Shown one piece after another: positions 23,402 through 36,335 of a stretch of DNA of 64,000 bases. This DNA is from Cladobotryum mycophilum (lineage: Eukaryota > Ascomycota > Sordariomycetes > Hypocreales > Hypocreaceae): NCBI GenBank assembly GCA_036429605.1, contig JAVFKD010000016.1, positions 3,348,001-3,412,000 of the forward strand. Reading direction: 5' to 3'. A program made the position numbers and the translations under genes. Each line of letters starts with the position of its first letter. Position 1 is the stretch's first letter. The notes below the pieces were generated by a model. The model saw nothing but the letters and a program-made list of their open reading frames with translations, made no database searches and had not been told where the DNA came from.

Positions 23402-23570
23402 TGCGTTCGAAGATGTAGGTTGTTGTTGGTGTTGGTGTTGGTGTTGGTGTTTTGTAATTCGTAAATACAAATTAAGGAGAGAACGTGGATTCGACCAAGA
23501 AAAGTTCTAATTAATTCGGGTATCCAAGAAAGCAGCTGGCTATTCTAACACCAAGAAGCATAATCGCGTT

Positions 23571-23594
23571 AAAAAAAAAAAAAAAAAAAAAAAA
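23571..23594 (+). repeat. 24-base poly-A tract
   Basis: An uninterrupted A-run about 170 bp upstream of the cysteine-rich membrane gene, read as poly-T on that gene's strand. Long T-tracts are frequent in fungal promoters and exclude nucleosomes. Confidence 0.85.
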
Positions 23595-24932
23595 GGCACA
23601 CAAACACACACAAAAAAACGAGTGACAATAGGGTCGACGAAACGGCCCAGGAGGAGGAGTAAGTGAGGCCGCGGTGCGGGTGAGGGGGAGTGATAGCTGG
23701 GTAGTTTAGGGCAAGGGAAGAGAGAGCGAAGGGAAAGAGGAGAGAAGAGAAACAAAAGAAGAGAAAAGCGCAACTGAGGATGCCGAAAACTAGGACCAAT
23801 GTCCAGGTCAAGGTAACCCTACACCGTGTTGTGTTGCTGTCTCTAAGTGAGGGTGGGTGAGAAGAGTGTGAGTGTGAGTGTGGGTGTGAGTGGGAGTGGG
23901 AGAGGAAGAAAGAGCCCCGTCCGCGGTTGCTTGCTTGCCAAGCTAGGATACAAGCAAGTCTCACTCGGAGCAAAGCAGAGGGTAAGTGCGAAGGAGACGA
24001 GGAACGGACTGCGGCTCCAACGCGTAGTGCTGATGAACCAATGCAGGTACCAGCCGCGGGCTTGCTATGTTAGTATAGCAGTCAACAAGTCAAGAAGCAA
24101 AGTCGGGCTGTGATGGGCGAATTTTGGTGTTGATAAGAAGAAAAAATGACCCCCTCCTTACGAGACGAGATGAGACGGCGAGGATTCGAGTATCGATTCT
24201 TCAGAGTAAAACAAACGAAAACAACAACGGGAAGCGAAAGCCTCGTCTCTAATTACTGGTACCTATCCGAATACCTTTTGATTACGGAGTATGTACTCGG
24301 GCTGTACAGCGGGTATCAACAGCAGTTGTGTACAAAGTCCAGCCAGTACGTATCTACTGGTACCCCCTTGAGTGGTGGTGGTCGTGAATTAAAATGAGGT
24401 CAACTCCAAAAATCCATCCCAATGCTAGTGCCAAGGGCTACTTTACTAGGGTCAAGACGATGCACCACCCGACCCATCACTCATCACTCATCACTCATCC
24501 TCCTCATCCTCCTCATCCCCCATCCATGACATAACGATTCCACCATTTCCTTTTCTTTCCCTTTCCTTTCCCCCTCGGCACAACTTTAGCCTTGCTATTG
24601 CTGTTACTATATGTACTAGTATTGCTTATCCCAACTTGTCAAGCATGCATCCCCCTGGTCTGGTGCCATCGCAGCAGTCCAGGTCCCGGAATTGCCTTGC
24701 CGTGCATAACGATCCGTGCGTTTTGCTGGATACGGAAGCAAATCTTGTTTGTGCCTGAATGTGGTTGGTCAATTGCTTGGATTGTGCATTATGATCGATG
24801 AACCGTGGCGTCCAAGTGGACGACGATCCATGCATGCACCCATCTCGCTCTCTCAAGTGCCGCACACGCACACGCACACGCACATCCTAACATCCGTCCA
24901 TCCTTGCAATTCATTACAGTGCACAGTTGTTG

Positions 24933-24953
24933 CACACACACACACACACACAC
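24933..24953 (+). repeat. (CA)n microsatellite
   Basis: About ten CA dinucleotides in intergenic DNA, preceded by a related ACACGC tract at about 24865-24882. Confidence 0.85.
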
Positions 24954-25384
24954 GTTTTACCCCTTTTACGGAACAAACAAATAAAAAGTGAAGGGATAAG
25001 TGCATTTCTCCCATGTTTTTGTTTGCATTCATCATTATTACAGGTATTATTATGCCACCATTGTTGCATCACATTGGCTCATCTCCTGTAGGCATGTAAC
25101 AAATGCCTACCAGTAGAACATGCTGTGCACCACCCACACCCATGTGCAACCATGGAACACCCAAACACACCACCAAAATAATGCACGCATTGTCCCCCCT
25201 TTTATCCCACCCATCCAAGACACGTCCAATGCACGCTTTGCTTTTTCCTTTATGCCCAAAGCCTACCATTATCCAAGGCTCCCTTGCTTTATCCCTTCCA
25301 TCCTTTACAATCGCAACAAAGAAAAACACGCAAAATGTCTCGGACATGACTGCAAACCTAGGTCCAGATTTTCACTTACAAGTA

Positions 25385-26700
25385 CTATGCATTATATGAA
25401 AATTGGCGGTTGTGCGTCATGGGCCGCAGACTTTCCTCATCACTCCCAAGCCTCATCAGCCCCGTCCTTGTCTCAAGATCAATGTCTTCGGTGACGACAT
25501 AGCCGCCGCCCTGGTCAGTCTTCCGTGCCTTCTTGGCAGCTTTCCGTTGCTTCTTCTCCTCCTTCTTGGCGGCCTTGATGGCTTTCTTCTCGGCACGCGA
25601 GACTTTGGGAAACTCGCTGTCGGGACCACGCAGCACAAGGCCTGGATGCATCAAGTTCATAATCGTCAGAGCTAGGACCATCGGAGAGGCGTCGAGACCA
25701 AACGGATAGGCCTCGTGGGACAGGATCGGGTTGTTGCTATCCACCCCTTGGCCGAATTCAACCAACCGGTAAATGATGCGCATCTGCAAACGAAAAAAAA
25801 TTGGTGTCAATAGTCTATATGCAGGTCTTGCGGCGTTTTTTTTTCCTTTTCTGTTTTTGACTTACCACGATAAGAACCAAGACAGTTAGTAGGGCCCAGA
25901 TCAGGAACTTCATGCGCCCAGTGTGGCCGCCCGTAACGAGGTAGTATTTGCGGTAAAACCAAACAGTCATTGACCCGAAAATGATAATAAATCCCAACTG
26001 GACGCCTATGCCGGCCGTGTATAGCTTCATACCGATACGACTGAGATCTGGGTTGTCGTTGTTCGAGAGCAAAGCGCCGCCACTAAGTTGAACCAGGAAG
26101 CAAGCAATATCCAGCCAGACAAATAGCAAAGTCAACTTGATTGCTCTGATGCCCCATATCTTCTTGTCAGGAAGCCCCATATAGATCATTCTTGCGACAG
26201 CCATATATACAAAGGCGTTGATCCCTAGCCGACGGTTAGCTGCAGGATCTTGATTAAAGGGAGAAGCAGGTAACTGTACACAGTGGAGCAAGGAGGAAGA
26301 GGACCTGTCCGAGAATGGCATATGCTAGTTGCTGCTGGTCATGGGCGCCGAGGGTTCTAAGAGCAAAGGCTGCCGTCTCCCATGCTCCTCCCATGATGAT
26401 TACCCAGCAGAAGCCCTAGCTTTCTGTTAGCAAGACGGCGCTGAAATCTTCGTCGTGATAATGACGAGCCTTTTTGAAGGCAATGGCCTCAATTAAGTGG
26501 ATGATGGTGCTCAGCCCGAAGAGCACTGCAAAGGCAAGATTGCCCGGAAAGCTGGGTTCAAATAGATATCTCGAGTTGCAGGCATCGGGAGAGACGTAGC
26601 CATATTTTCCGGGAACGGCAGTTGTACAGGTGACTGAGGACGTTGCAGAAGTAAAAGTCAAAGTTGGACCCAAAGTTATTGTCGGTGTTATCGTTGCCAT
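25385..26700 (-). CDS. RTA1-like seven-transmembrane protein (first splice site problematic)
   Basis: RTA1 family (lipid-translocating exporter-like; yeast members Rta1, Rsb1 and Pug1 respond to toxic sterol intermediates, sphingoid bases or porphyrins). Four coding segments are separated by introns at 26416-26465 (50 nt), 26225-26279 (55 nt) and 25784-25865 (82 nt). Family segments are FCWVIIMGGAWETAAF, LAPLWINAFVYMAVARMIY, RRLG-free loop regions with WLDIACFLVQLSGG, and the diagnostic IIYRLVEFGQG with SHEAYPFGLDASPMVLAL. The tail is strongly basic (KKAIKAAKKEEKKQRKAAKK). The start is ATG 26700, with a Thr-rich extracellular N-terminus. The first intron has a good GCTAAC branch and CTAG acceptor, but its only GT donor leaves the frame one base off. 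A GC donor 4 bp upstream would be in frame but is weak. The substrate is unknown. Confidence 0.85.
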
Positions 26701-29283
26701 TGTGTCTTGTCTAGCAGAGACTCAAGTCTAAGCAAGAAGGATGTTCACTTTTGCCGTCAACTCAACAACAATGGGACGAGCCTGTCGAGTATTTTACTTG
26801 TCCTATAATGGCACATCTTCGATAAGCTATTATATATTTACTGTCTTTGGAGTGTTCACATCATTTCTGTCTAATCATTAGCACGCCCTTGAGTCGTCAC
26901 AAAGAGGCTCATTCCGTTAGTATCCTTTTTCGCCAGAGAGAGGGCTTATTCGACATCGGTGGGGGGTTGAGCCGGGACGCATAACTCGGCTCCCCCAACC
27001 TTGTTCGGGGGTCCAATCTCGAATAGCCCAATTATGATAGGTTTCTTTCTGCAGCAATGGCCGCCTCGTGTTTCTCGGTTCCGGCACTTGCTGATGCTCC
27101 TCCGGACCCACATCTCCGAGTCTACGGGTGAGCATTCGGCAAGCCAATTGGGATATTTGTTTGAAATGATAGCATTCATGGATGGATATTCTCTCAAGTT
27201 TACTAAACATTGCCCAAGTTTTCTACTTGTCATTACCATGATGAATGGATAGATTACTGAACAGTATGGGCATAAATTCACGGGCGAGTCCCTACACCTC
27301 GCCTATAATTTCTAAATATGGCGCTTTACAACCTAGAAGCCTGCCTTGTCACCATTTTGTTTTAAAAAAAATTACAACGTTTCAATTCTAAACTCAGAAT
27401 CCGGAACCATTCAAGCCCATTTCGACCATGGGTTAAGCATCCTTTAGCCTTGGTCGTTGATTCTTAAAGCAACCAGCCAATCCTAGGATTTCGTCTTAAT
27501 TAAGGGACGCGTCGACCCTGTCGTCATCTACCTAACCTAGACGCATGAGCTGCATGATGCAGGGACCTTGAACGGCATTCATCTACACCAAATAAACGAA
27601 TGATAAAAATAGAAAGCACACTTTTTTCGTCTGGTGTAGATAGAGTTAATGGATTTGGTCAGCAGAAAAGGCTTAATTTGGATGAATTGGACGTCAATTG
27701 TTTGGCTGGAAGGAAGTTGGAGGCTTAGTGGGGGTTACGCAAGTCTCGAGGATGGTGATTGAGGCTGAGTCTGCATGAAGTAGAGTGAGAAAAGAGGAAA
27801 TTGAAACATGAGATGGCCAATTAACAATGATCAATTGACGATTCAAGCATCAAAAACGAAGATTTTTTAATATGTTACATTATAGCAGGGAATGTAACAA
27901 CAATCCTGGTTGTGATGCATGGGTTTGATACTGAGGATGGAGACGCATTCCATGAATGGCAATGATGGGATCCATTGACTGACGAAAACCATCGGGTACG
28001 TGTCCCGATTGGCGGCGATGGCCAGTTATGGAGTCAGATGCTTACTTTATCAAGCCTTGAAATTAAGACTCGTATTGACTAAACATGATGTTTATTGCAG
28101 GGGAGTGATGCACAGCGTGAGACTCTAGGTTAGGTTATGATATCATGAACAGCTGTCGCATGTGACAGACTATGACATGTGGGGGAAACAATGGTCGGCA
28201 GAGGATAAATTGTACGACATAGACTAAGAGTTGGAGGATAATGGAGAAAATGGAGAGGAAATGGACCATGGAAATTAAAAGAAACAAGGAGCTAAATGGG
28301 AATAAGAACAATTCCCAGGAACCAAATAACCCTACCCTACCTTAGTCTTGATAGGACTAGCAAGCGGTCATGCAATATTCTTCTTTCCTACATGAATGCA
28401 TAGATATCGTTCTTTACCTCGTCAATACGATTTCTAGCTGATCTCCACAGCACACTGGCCGGAAGATGATGCCGCAGACGGCGCCAATTATATCCAAACT
28501 TCACCATCACTATCAATGCCAGTGAAAAACCAGATGATATCAGAAATGATGGGCTGGTCAATTTCCAACGGCCCATGATAACAAAAAGCAATTGCTGGTT
28601 TCAGATAACCGCTGTGGCGAATCGATAGAGCCGCCGAGGTGTCAGATTACAGTCGTTGATGCATGCTTCAAATCCTAGTCCAGCGTCGAGTCGCCAATGA
28701 CTGAGGCATCAGTTAGTCACTGAAACTCACCGTCAGATTGATGAGTAGGTAGGTTGTCAGAGTTCAGCTGGCCACCGAAGTGCTGTGGAAATACTCCGTA
28801 GGAGTGATGCTGTGCAGAATTGTGCATCGACTCGTATTGGATTGGATCCCATTCTGGTCGTTTGCCCCGCCATTCGAGGAACACACTTTCAGTGGTAGAT
28901 GTTGGGGCTTGAGGCTGCTGGACGCTGCAATCGTCCTAATAAAGAATAAACCAGCGAGCGTGGCAAGTCACCTGTCGATGCACAGGCCATCAAAAGGCTG
29001 AAGTGTTCAAGTGTGCTTCCCAGGCCTTTCCAGCAATTGGCATTCCCCCTCACCGAAAAAAACGCTGAACCCTGGCAACCCTGGCGCCTGGCAGCAGCCC
29101 ATCACCACCCTCAGGACAGAAGGCACCACCACCATCAGCTGTCGCGACTACCACCTAATCTTAACCCCAACTAGTTTAGCTACTGTTCCAGAGCTCCTCC
29201 CCCATCCGTGCACCAGCTCCCCCAAGCCTCCCTTATCAACGGCTAGAAGCTCGCCCTTGGAGCTCTCGAGCTTTTTTCCTACC
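26701..29283. other. 2.6-kb divergent intergenic region
   Basis: Lies between the RTA1-like gene (minus) and the channel gene (plus). ORFs at 26917-27281 on both strands overlap each other and show no family. One TACTCCGTA motif is at 28792-28800. The last 250 bp before ATG 29284 are C/A-rich. I see no terminal repeats or transposase fragments. Confidence 0.5.
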
Positions 29284-31845
29284 ATGGACAAAGACAAACC
29301 AGGTCCTTCACCTACACCTCTATCTTCCCTTCATTCTGACCCTGATTGCTATTGTCGCCCCGAAACCAACCAACTCTGTAACCCTTGCTTTGGCAGACAC
29401 CTAAGAGCAGGCAGGATGCCCTTCAAGGCCAAATTCAAGCCTCAGCGGGAGCGCTCCGTCAGTCCTGTGCCCTCGCATTTCGACTACGTTGAGCTTCCCG
29501 ATATTGGACCCGAGGATTCGTTTCGCAGTGTTGTTAAGGGCCTCTCTGAGTATGTGTGGTTCCACAACGCCCAATCGCAACTTGCAACTTGATCCCTGGC
29601 TTTTCACAATTTCGGGGAAAAACTCGCGTGACTCGTTGTGTTGGTGTTCCAATATTTGAACAGTTGCTGACTGACCGACTACTGCCCCAGATATTTTGTT
29701 GATGCCATCGAAATCCCTAGCACATTTGAGCAGCTACGCACAACCGCAGCTGGATCATGTCTTCGCATCTTGCTTGATCACTTGGATGAGAATTGTTCCC
29801 ATCCCGCCATTGTCAACGCTCTCTTGTAAGTTTGCCATCCCCTCTCCCCGCCGATGACATGTAAGGCATCATTTAGATGAGCTATTCATATATTATTAGT
29901 CTATATTAAGTGCCACACTTGTCTCCCATTCGGTCATTGGGCGTATCTCTTTATGGGTCATGACTAACCACTCATCTACAGGGCCCTCAAATGGCATTAC
30001 GGCGCCGGTCCTGATAACCATGGTGTCGGCGAAACTAGATCTAATGCGTGTGAAATCGTAGCATGGCGATACCTCACCCGCCGTTCGGAGCGCGAGGCGG
30101 TAGATCTCTGTCTCTACGAGATTCCCAACCAAAAGAAGGTTGCCTCTCAGGCTGAAGAACAGGACGACGAGCATCATCATGACCCTGATCCCGAGATTGG
30201 CGAGAGGTCTCCTCTCATCCCTCGTGTCTTGGCGAGCTTCGATGGCCATTCATCAGTCATTGTACCTGCGGGAAGCTCTGCCAAGAGGACCAGGCTATTG
30301 ACTTCACTCTCTCGTCTGACCAATCTTACCGAGGAAGACGAGGAAGACGAGGGTGACCCCACTGTTGCATTTGAGGGTCTGAATGCGCTGGAAATCGCTG
30401 CTATTGCCAACGCCAAACGCTTCCTCAGCCAGCACGTTGTACAGAAGATCATTTCCGGCATATGGAACGGTGATATCTGTTTCTGGGACTCTCTGGCTGT
30501 CAACTCTACAAAACACCCCCACTTCTATGACCCTAGAACCGCCGACCCGTATTCCAGACTTCGTGTCCCCAAGTACCTCAAATGCTGGGAGATTCTATTC
30601 TTCGCAATCTTCTTGGTTTTGTACTACACAGTCCTTCTCGTGAGGGACGAAAGCCACATCACCGTCCCGGAAATTGCCTTGTTTATCTGGATTGCCGCCT
30701 ACTTTTATGACGAGCTGAGCGAGTGGATTGATGCTGGGTCCATCTTTTATGCTACAGATATTTGGAACGTATTCGACATGATCATGATTCTGATTGGCTC
30801 CATTTTTGCCGTTTTGCGTGAGTATTGATTGCATTAACCGAGTAGTTGCGAATTTGCTGACCATTTTCAAGGTATCTACGGACTCACCCAGGACAACCAG
30901 GATATCAATGATCTGGCGTTTGACGTGCTGGCACTAGAAGCTCTCTTCATGGTGCCCCGTATCTGTTCCATCTTGAGCTTGAGCCCCTCCTGGGGTACTC
31001 TTATTCCTTGTCTTAAGGAAATGGGCAAAGATTTCTTCAAGTACATGGTGCTTATTGTTGTCGTCTACCTCGGCTTCTTGACGACATTTTCCCTGATCGG
31101 TCGGGACAAGTTCACCTTCATGTCTATGCTGAACATCCTGACCAAGATCTTTTATGGCTCAAGCGGTGTAGGGTTTGAAGTCATGGATCAGATTGACCCC
31201 ATCTTCGGCCCACCCTTGATGATCATCTTTGTTACTCTGTCTAGCTTCTTACTCATGGGCTCCCTGACTGGTATGCTCTCTAGCAGTTTCTCGCGAGTCA
31301 TAACCCACGCCAAGGAGGAATATCTCTACGTTTACAGTGTCTATGTCCTGGAGGCATCCACTAGCAACAGGCTCACGCACTTTTACCCGCCGTTCAACCT
31401 CATCGCCTTGGTCATTTTCCGACCCTGGCGTTATATCATCAAGAGCGAACACAAGTTCCGTGCGGGGCGAATCTGGCTTCTCAAGGTGACCCACACACCC
31501 ATTGTTGCCGTTATCAAACTGTACGAATACATCAAGCGCGGAAATGTAATCGACGACTATCATGGCTTCAAGGGTCCCAGCAACAAGGGTAGACGCCGCA
31601 GGGGCTCGGATGCGGGACATGGAAGACCTGGAACTGGAGCTAGCCACCCCAAGCTGCTCTCACCCCGTGCCATTATCAAGTCTGTTGCGATGCAGAAGAG
31701 CCACGAGGATGATGGTGGTGATGCCCCGGCTTCGGTTGAAGTACAGATTACCGAATTGAATAACCGAATTGATCAGTTGACGAGTGTGATTCTGGCGCTG
31801 CGATCTGATATAACCAAGACTGAGACGCCTTCAGCACAGTCTTGA
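29284..31845 (+). CDS. Yvc1-like vacuolar TRP-family cation channel
   Basis: Four exons (introns 29550-29690, 29826-29981, 30818-30871) give exactly 736 residues with all phases consistent. The N-terminal cytosolic part (ELPDIGPEDSFRSVVKGLSE, FEQLRTTAAGSCLRILLDHL, CEIVAWRYLTRRSE) is typical of fungal Yvc1-like proteins. Six membrane segments follow, e.g. WEILFFAIFLVLYYTVLLV, DIWNVFDMIMILIGSIFAVL, FFKYMVLIVVVYLGFLTTF and PPLMIIFVTLSSFLLMGSL. The pore region is between the last two, near NILTKIFYGSSGVGFE. The C-terminus ends in a short coiled coil (ITELNNRIDQLTSVILALRS). Yvc1 releases Ca2+ from the vacuole in response to stretch and Ca2+; that role is inferred from family. Start ATG 29284 has a good context (ACCATGG). 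Confidence 0.88.
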
Positions 31846-32801
31846 ATATGACGGTATAAGGTATTTTGTTGAGTATGGTAAAGGCATATGCTTTTGGAAC
31901 TTTGAAAGAGGAGGATAGCATTATGATTGTGTTCATCATGACTATGAGCATGATTATAGCAGGGTTTGGCAAGTTTGTTTTGCCAGCCACGACTCTTGGG
32001 AGATGGTAATCGGGTGGGCTGTAGCATGCATGTATATATATATCGCTCGAATGTCTTCATGACAGGGGTTTCCGGAGAACGGTAATGAGTTTGGACGAAA
32101 TGATGTCTTTATGGTGGCGATGATGGCGATGATGGCGATGATGTTGATTAAGTGTGGCAGTGGTGTAGTTGAATAGTGATAGTGAATCCTAACCTATGAA
32201 ACTTGCCGTACCAACCTGTATAAATGAATGGATCCATTCCACGATAAAGCGAGTGGTCGAAATCAGAGGGTGGGTGGGAACTGGGTACTTCGACTTGCCC
32301 TGCGTCCACTGAAGCCTTAACGACGTCGCCTCTACAGGGGACTTCTCAGTCCTAGTCCACTAACTCGAGCGCTAAAGGTGGTTCAGTTCTGTACGGAGGA
32401 CAACAGACCAATCACATATCCTACACCAATAGGTGGCAAGACTCCACACTTCCTTAATTGGCATGTGAGGTCGCCCAGAGTTTCAGGCACTTTTGGGCTG
32501 TTGGGGAGGATTCGAGGCGTCCAAGGCACACCGAAGCTAACGTACCATCCATTCGTCTTGCAACATCATCGTCTTGCGTAAGCTCCTTCATCCTTCAACA
32601 TCTCCCCACTTCTGCTTTGATTCCATTCCATTTAGTAGGACATCTACATCTACATTGCCATCATCATAGATGTCCCATCTGCTCATGCCAGACCCCTAGA
32701 GCCCCAAAACAGAAGTTCAGTGCGGGTCGCGTGACCATACGTCTACACCGAGCATCGATTAACAAAAAAATAATTAACAAAAAAACAAAACATTATTCAC
32801 C
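31846..32801. other. Intergenic between channel and peptidase genes
   Basis: 956 bp between two plus-strand genes. A nine-base minisatellite (GGCGATGAT, three copies) is at about 32116-32142. The 50 bp before ATG 32802 are A-rich. No additional gene seen. Confidence 0.5.
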
Positions 32802-35146
32802 ATGGTTCATTCTCAAAAGTTGACTGCAGAGGCCCTCCTCGGAGCCCCCAGGCGCAGCCCAGCGGTGCCTAATGCGAACGGTACTCTTGCTCTGTACACC
32901 GTCTCGACGCACGACTTCAAGGAAAGCAAGACGCTCAATGAGCTAAAGATCATCGACATTGAAACAGGCTTCTCGAAGCGGATTACATATGATGACAAGT
33001 TTCACGATGCCCTCTGGATTCCCGGCTCGAACGATGAGATTATTGGTCTCAGATCGCTGGAGAGCGGCCATACGCAGGTTGTGGTGTCTTATACATCCAC
33101 TGGAAGGTCATATATCACAGCGGAAATCCCTGCACCTGTTTCCACCTTGAAACTGAAGCTTCTGCCCGACGGAGATATTGCTTTCGTGGTTGCGGGCTTG
33201 GTTGGAGATGATGGCTCTCTTTTCAATGATGTTGCGGACAAGCCCAAGTCAACTGGCCGGGTTTTTGACACAAGCAATGTTAGAGTGGTAAGTGTTCTTT
33301 GATGAAACACATTGAATTCATAACTAACGCAGACAATTTAGTGGAACGACCTGCGTAAACGACAGAGGTACTCCCTTTGGTACAACAAACTGGAGCTGCA
33401 TCGTGATGGAACATGGAGGTTTGCTGGACCGCTCATCAATCTCGTTCCCTCACCGAGATTAGAAGCACCTATAGGAGTATATGATGGCACTCCCAGCAAC
33501 AACTACGATATTGGAAACGAAGGAATTGCCTTTCTTGCCAAGGATTCCTCGTTATGGAGGCCCGAGCAGACTTTGTTTTCCACCCCATACTATATCCGGC
33601 TGAACTCATTCAGCCACCCTCCAACAGAGATCCCGCAGATGATCGAGCGGGTAACCAGTGAGGGTTCTGGAATTAGTGCCAACATCAGAATCTCCCCGGA
33701 TGACAAGACGATTGCTTTCTTATATGCTAGCGAGGAGGATATCCAAGATGTGAGACTCTACACCGCGTCCGTGGAATCCCTCACTGCAGTAGATGTTTTC
33801 TCCCTCATTATGGACACACAGTCCGAGGAGAAATTCCCTCCCGATGGGTTCGAATTCGCTGGCAGTTATGATGCCATGATTATTCAAATCACCAAACATG
33901 GCCGCAATGCACTAATTTATCAGAGGCTGTATTACGGCGAGAAGCCTCTCACTTTCTTCAATGAAGGCTCCGTGAATGCGTTCTTCCCACTGAAACAGGG
34001 GAAATGGGGTGAGCTATTAATCACAAGCAACAGCTACATTGATAGCAGTCTTTGGCAAATTGTCAGTGCATCGGATGCTGGCTTCATTGACTACGACACC
34101 ACCACCGTGACGACAGTCTCATCTGCCACCAAGCATGGGCTCAACTTTGGACTGTCATCCGAAATGGTCACGGAGTTTTGGTATGAAGGAGTTGATGGCC
34201 TTTTTATCCATTCATTCATGATCCGGCCAAGTGATTTTGACGAGACCAAGAAGTACCCTTGGGTTCTGATGCCGCATGGAGGCCCCATCTCGTCATGGCA
34301 AGATAGCTGGAGCACTAGGGTGAGTTGATCATCTTCATATCGAAATGACTATTTTGCTGACTTGCAATATAGTGGAACATGGCTTCCTGGGCGGAACAAG
34401 GCTATGTCGTGATTTGCCCAAATGTGAGTGGCAGTGTTGGCTATGGACTGGATTTTGCAAAGCGTAAGTGCCCCTGCAACAAACCCGTTCTTTATGTGAC
34501 TAGTCTAACTTTACTTTAGGAGTTGAAGGCCAGTGGGGTGGGAAACCCTACCAAGATCTTCTTTACCTCATCGAACATCTCGAACAACTTCCCTACCTTG
34601 ATCGCGACAAGGCTGTTCTCGCAGGTGCTAGTTATGGAGGCTACATGGTCAGCTGGTTCCTCGGCCACGATGTCATTGACAAGGTTAGTTCCTCAATCCC
34701 GCACCTCCCCATTTCACGCTCTAACTGCCCCATAGTTCTGTTGCGCCGTCTGGCACGATGGCATCTTTAGCATTCCCGGCTCCTCCCTCCAAGGCGATCT
34801 CATCATCAATAATGGCGAATACGGTCCCTCGCCCTACCCGTGGATCTCGGACGTGGAGATGGACCGCTGGAACCCCGCTCGGCCAGAACTCCTACGGAAG
34901 TGGAAAGACGCACCGCCCACTCTTGTTATCGCCAGCGAGAAAGATTACCGGTGCCCCATCACGGAGGGACTGGCTACGTTTAACACCCTCCAGGCGCAAG
35001 GTGTGCCTAGCCGATTCCTGACGTTTTCGGATGAGGGCCACTGGGTTCTGAATCCGGAGAATTCGCTGGTGTGGCATCAGACGGTTTGGGATTGGGTGAG
35101 ACGGTGTGTTGATGGAGATATTAGGAGGGGTGATACGGAGTGGTGA
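32802..35146 (+). CDS. Prolyl-oligopeptidase family S9 peptidase, dipeptidyl-peptidase 5 type
   Basis: Five exons (introns 33288-33341, 34320-34372, 34464-34519, 34684-34735) give 709 residues. Residues 1 to about 440 form a beta-propeller-like region (e.g. ISPDDKTIAFLYASEED). The C-terminal alpha/beta-hydrolase has the DPP5 hallmarks: PHGGPISSWQDSW, PNVSGSVGYGLDFAKR, the nucleophile in GASYGGYM, the acid in SEKDYRCP and the His in DEGHWV. These enzymes release N-terminal dipeptides. The secreted fungal DPP5 (a known allergen family) starts with a signal peptide; this protein starts MVHSQKLTAEALLGAPRRSP without one, so it is more likely cytosolic. The initiating ATG 32802 has the ACCATGG context. 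Confidence 0.9.
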
Positions 35147-36335
35147 AGGGAGCAAAAGTTTCATGCATGATATGATGGTGATGGTTTTTTTCTCTTTCTT
35201 ATTCTCCCTTTGCCTTCAAGTTTCTCGGCCCAATGTTTTTTGAGGTTTTCGGTTGTTAGGTTAGGGTATTGGATCTTGGGAATGTAATAAAATCCGGAGA
35301 TGGGATTCTAGCAAATCATAAGTATGAAACTAACGTTGCTACTCTCCTGTCTTATTCGGAACAACAAAACCTCTCTTCATTCCTTGTGTTATGGGAAGTT
35401 TTATAATACAATTCTCCATTCCTTGCCGACTTGATGTCTCCCCTCTCCTTTGGCGGTTCACTCTGTGGATCTCAAGGCCTCTCATAATAATCTACCATGC
35501 CAAGTTTGAGAACAGCTTAATTACATCGCCATTAGGTGGATGGCCTAAGCTTATTATTAGTTCACCTTTTCTCTCTCTAAAACTCTTCTTTCTTTTTCCC
35601 ATTCATTCCTGTTTTTATTTATTTACCCTTTACTTACTCTCATTTGCTTCAACTACCCCCCACCCCCTTTTGGGTTCTCTACAACTTTGGTTCATCCCAT
35701 CCTGGATGCACTCCCGAGATCTCACTTTAGTAGGGAAAAACATCAAGGTAGCAAGCAAGAAAGCATTCTTTCATTCAACGTGCACAGAAACAGGTTTTAT
35801 ATCATGTTTTACTCATTTCATTTCTGTTCTATTCTGGTTTTGTTCTGTTCTTCCAAGAGAGAGAAGAAGGAAAAGAAAAAGAAAAAGTACCCCCAAACAA
35901 CAAAAGAGACCATCAAAATCGTCGCCGTGTAAGAACCTTTCAAGTCATCCTCATACCGCGTGTGCAATCTTTCTACCCACGTCCAGTGTAGATTTCCTCC
36001 AATCCAATATGCCAATATCCAAGATTCCCCCTTCCAAAAATGCCTGTATATCCAGTATGCCCATGTCCCCCAAGATAGATAGAGAAAGAAAAAACAAATA
36101 CGCCTGTATGCCCCGTGAAAATGCTATGGTACATCGCTCGTAACAAATAAAACGTGTGGCTCGTGAAGACGGTGAGTCGCCTAGGGGGAGAGTCCGACCC
36201 TAGCGAGATGGTAAAAAAATATGGAAACAAATGAAAAAGAAGTGGCGCGAACGGCGAGGCCAGCTCAGACACCAGATCGAGTGCCCGAAGCTAAATAATC
36301 TTTATCCCTGGTTCCTCCTCTGCACTCTGTCCAAT
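35147..36335. other. Intergenic between convergent genes
   Basis: 1.19 kb between the S9 peptidase stop and the stop of the 632-aa gene. It is rich in T-runs and GAAAA tracts (35850-35890). Overlapping ORFs on both strands (35391-36272) are not supported. It probably holds two 3' UTRs. Confidence 0.5.

Larger units (their letters stand above)
23402..25384. other. Gene-free stretch with homopolymer and simple repeats
   Basis: 1.98 kb. It contains a CAACAC-type repeat just 5' of the cysteine-rich gene, a 24-base A-run (23571-23594), GTGAGTGTG-type repeats near 23865-23910, CATCACT and CCTCAT repeats near 24476-24520, and a CA tract at 24933-24953. One copy of the TACGGAGTA motif lies at 24283-24291. 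No ORF looks coding. Confidence 0.55.

Noticed and set aside
26917..27281. Possible relic gene between the RTA1-like and channel genes
   Set aside because: ORFs overlap on both strands, none has a recognisable domain, and no splice-consistent extension was found.
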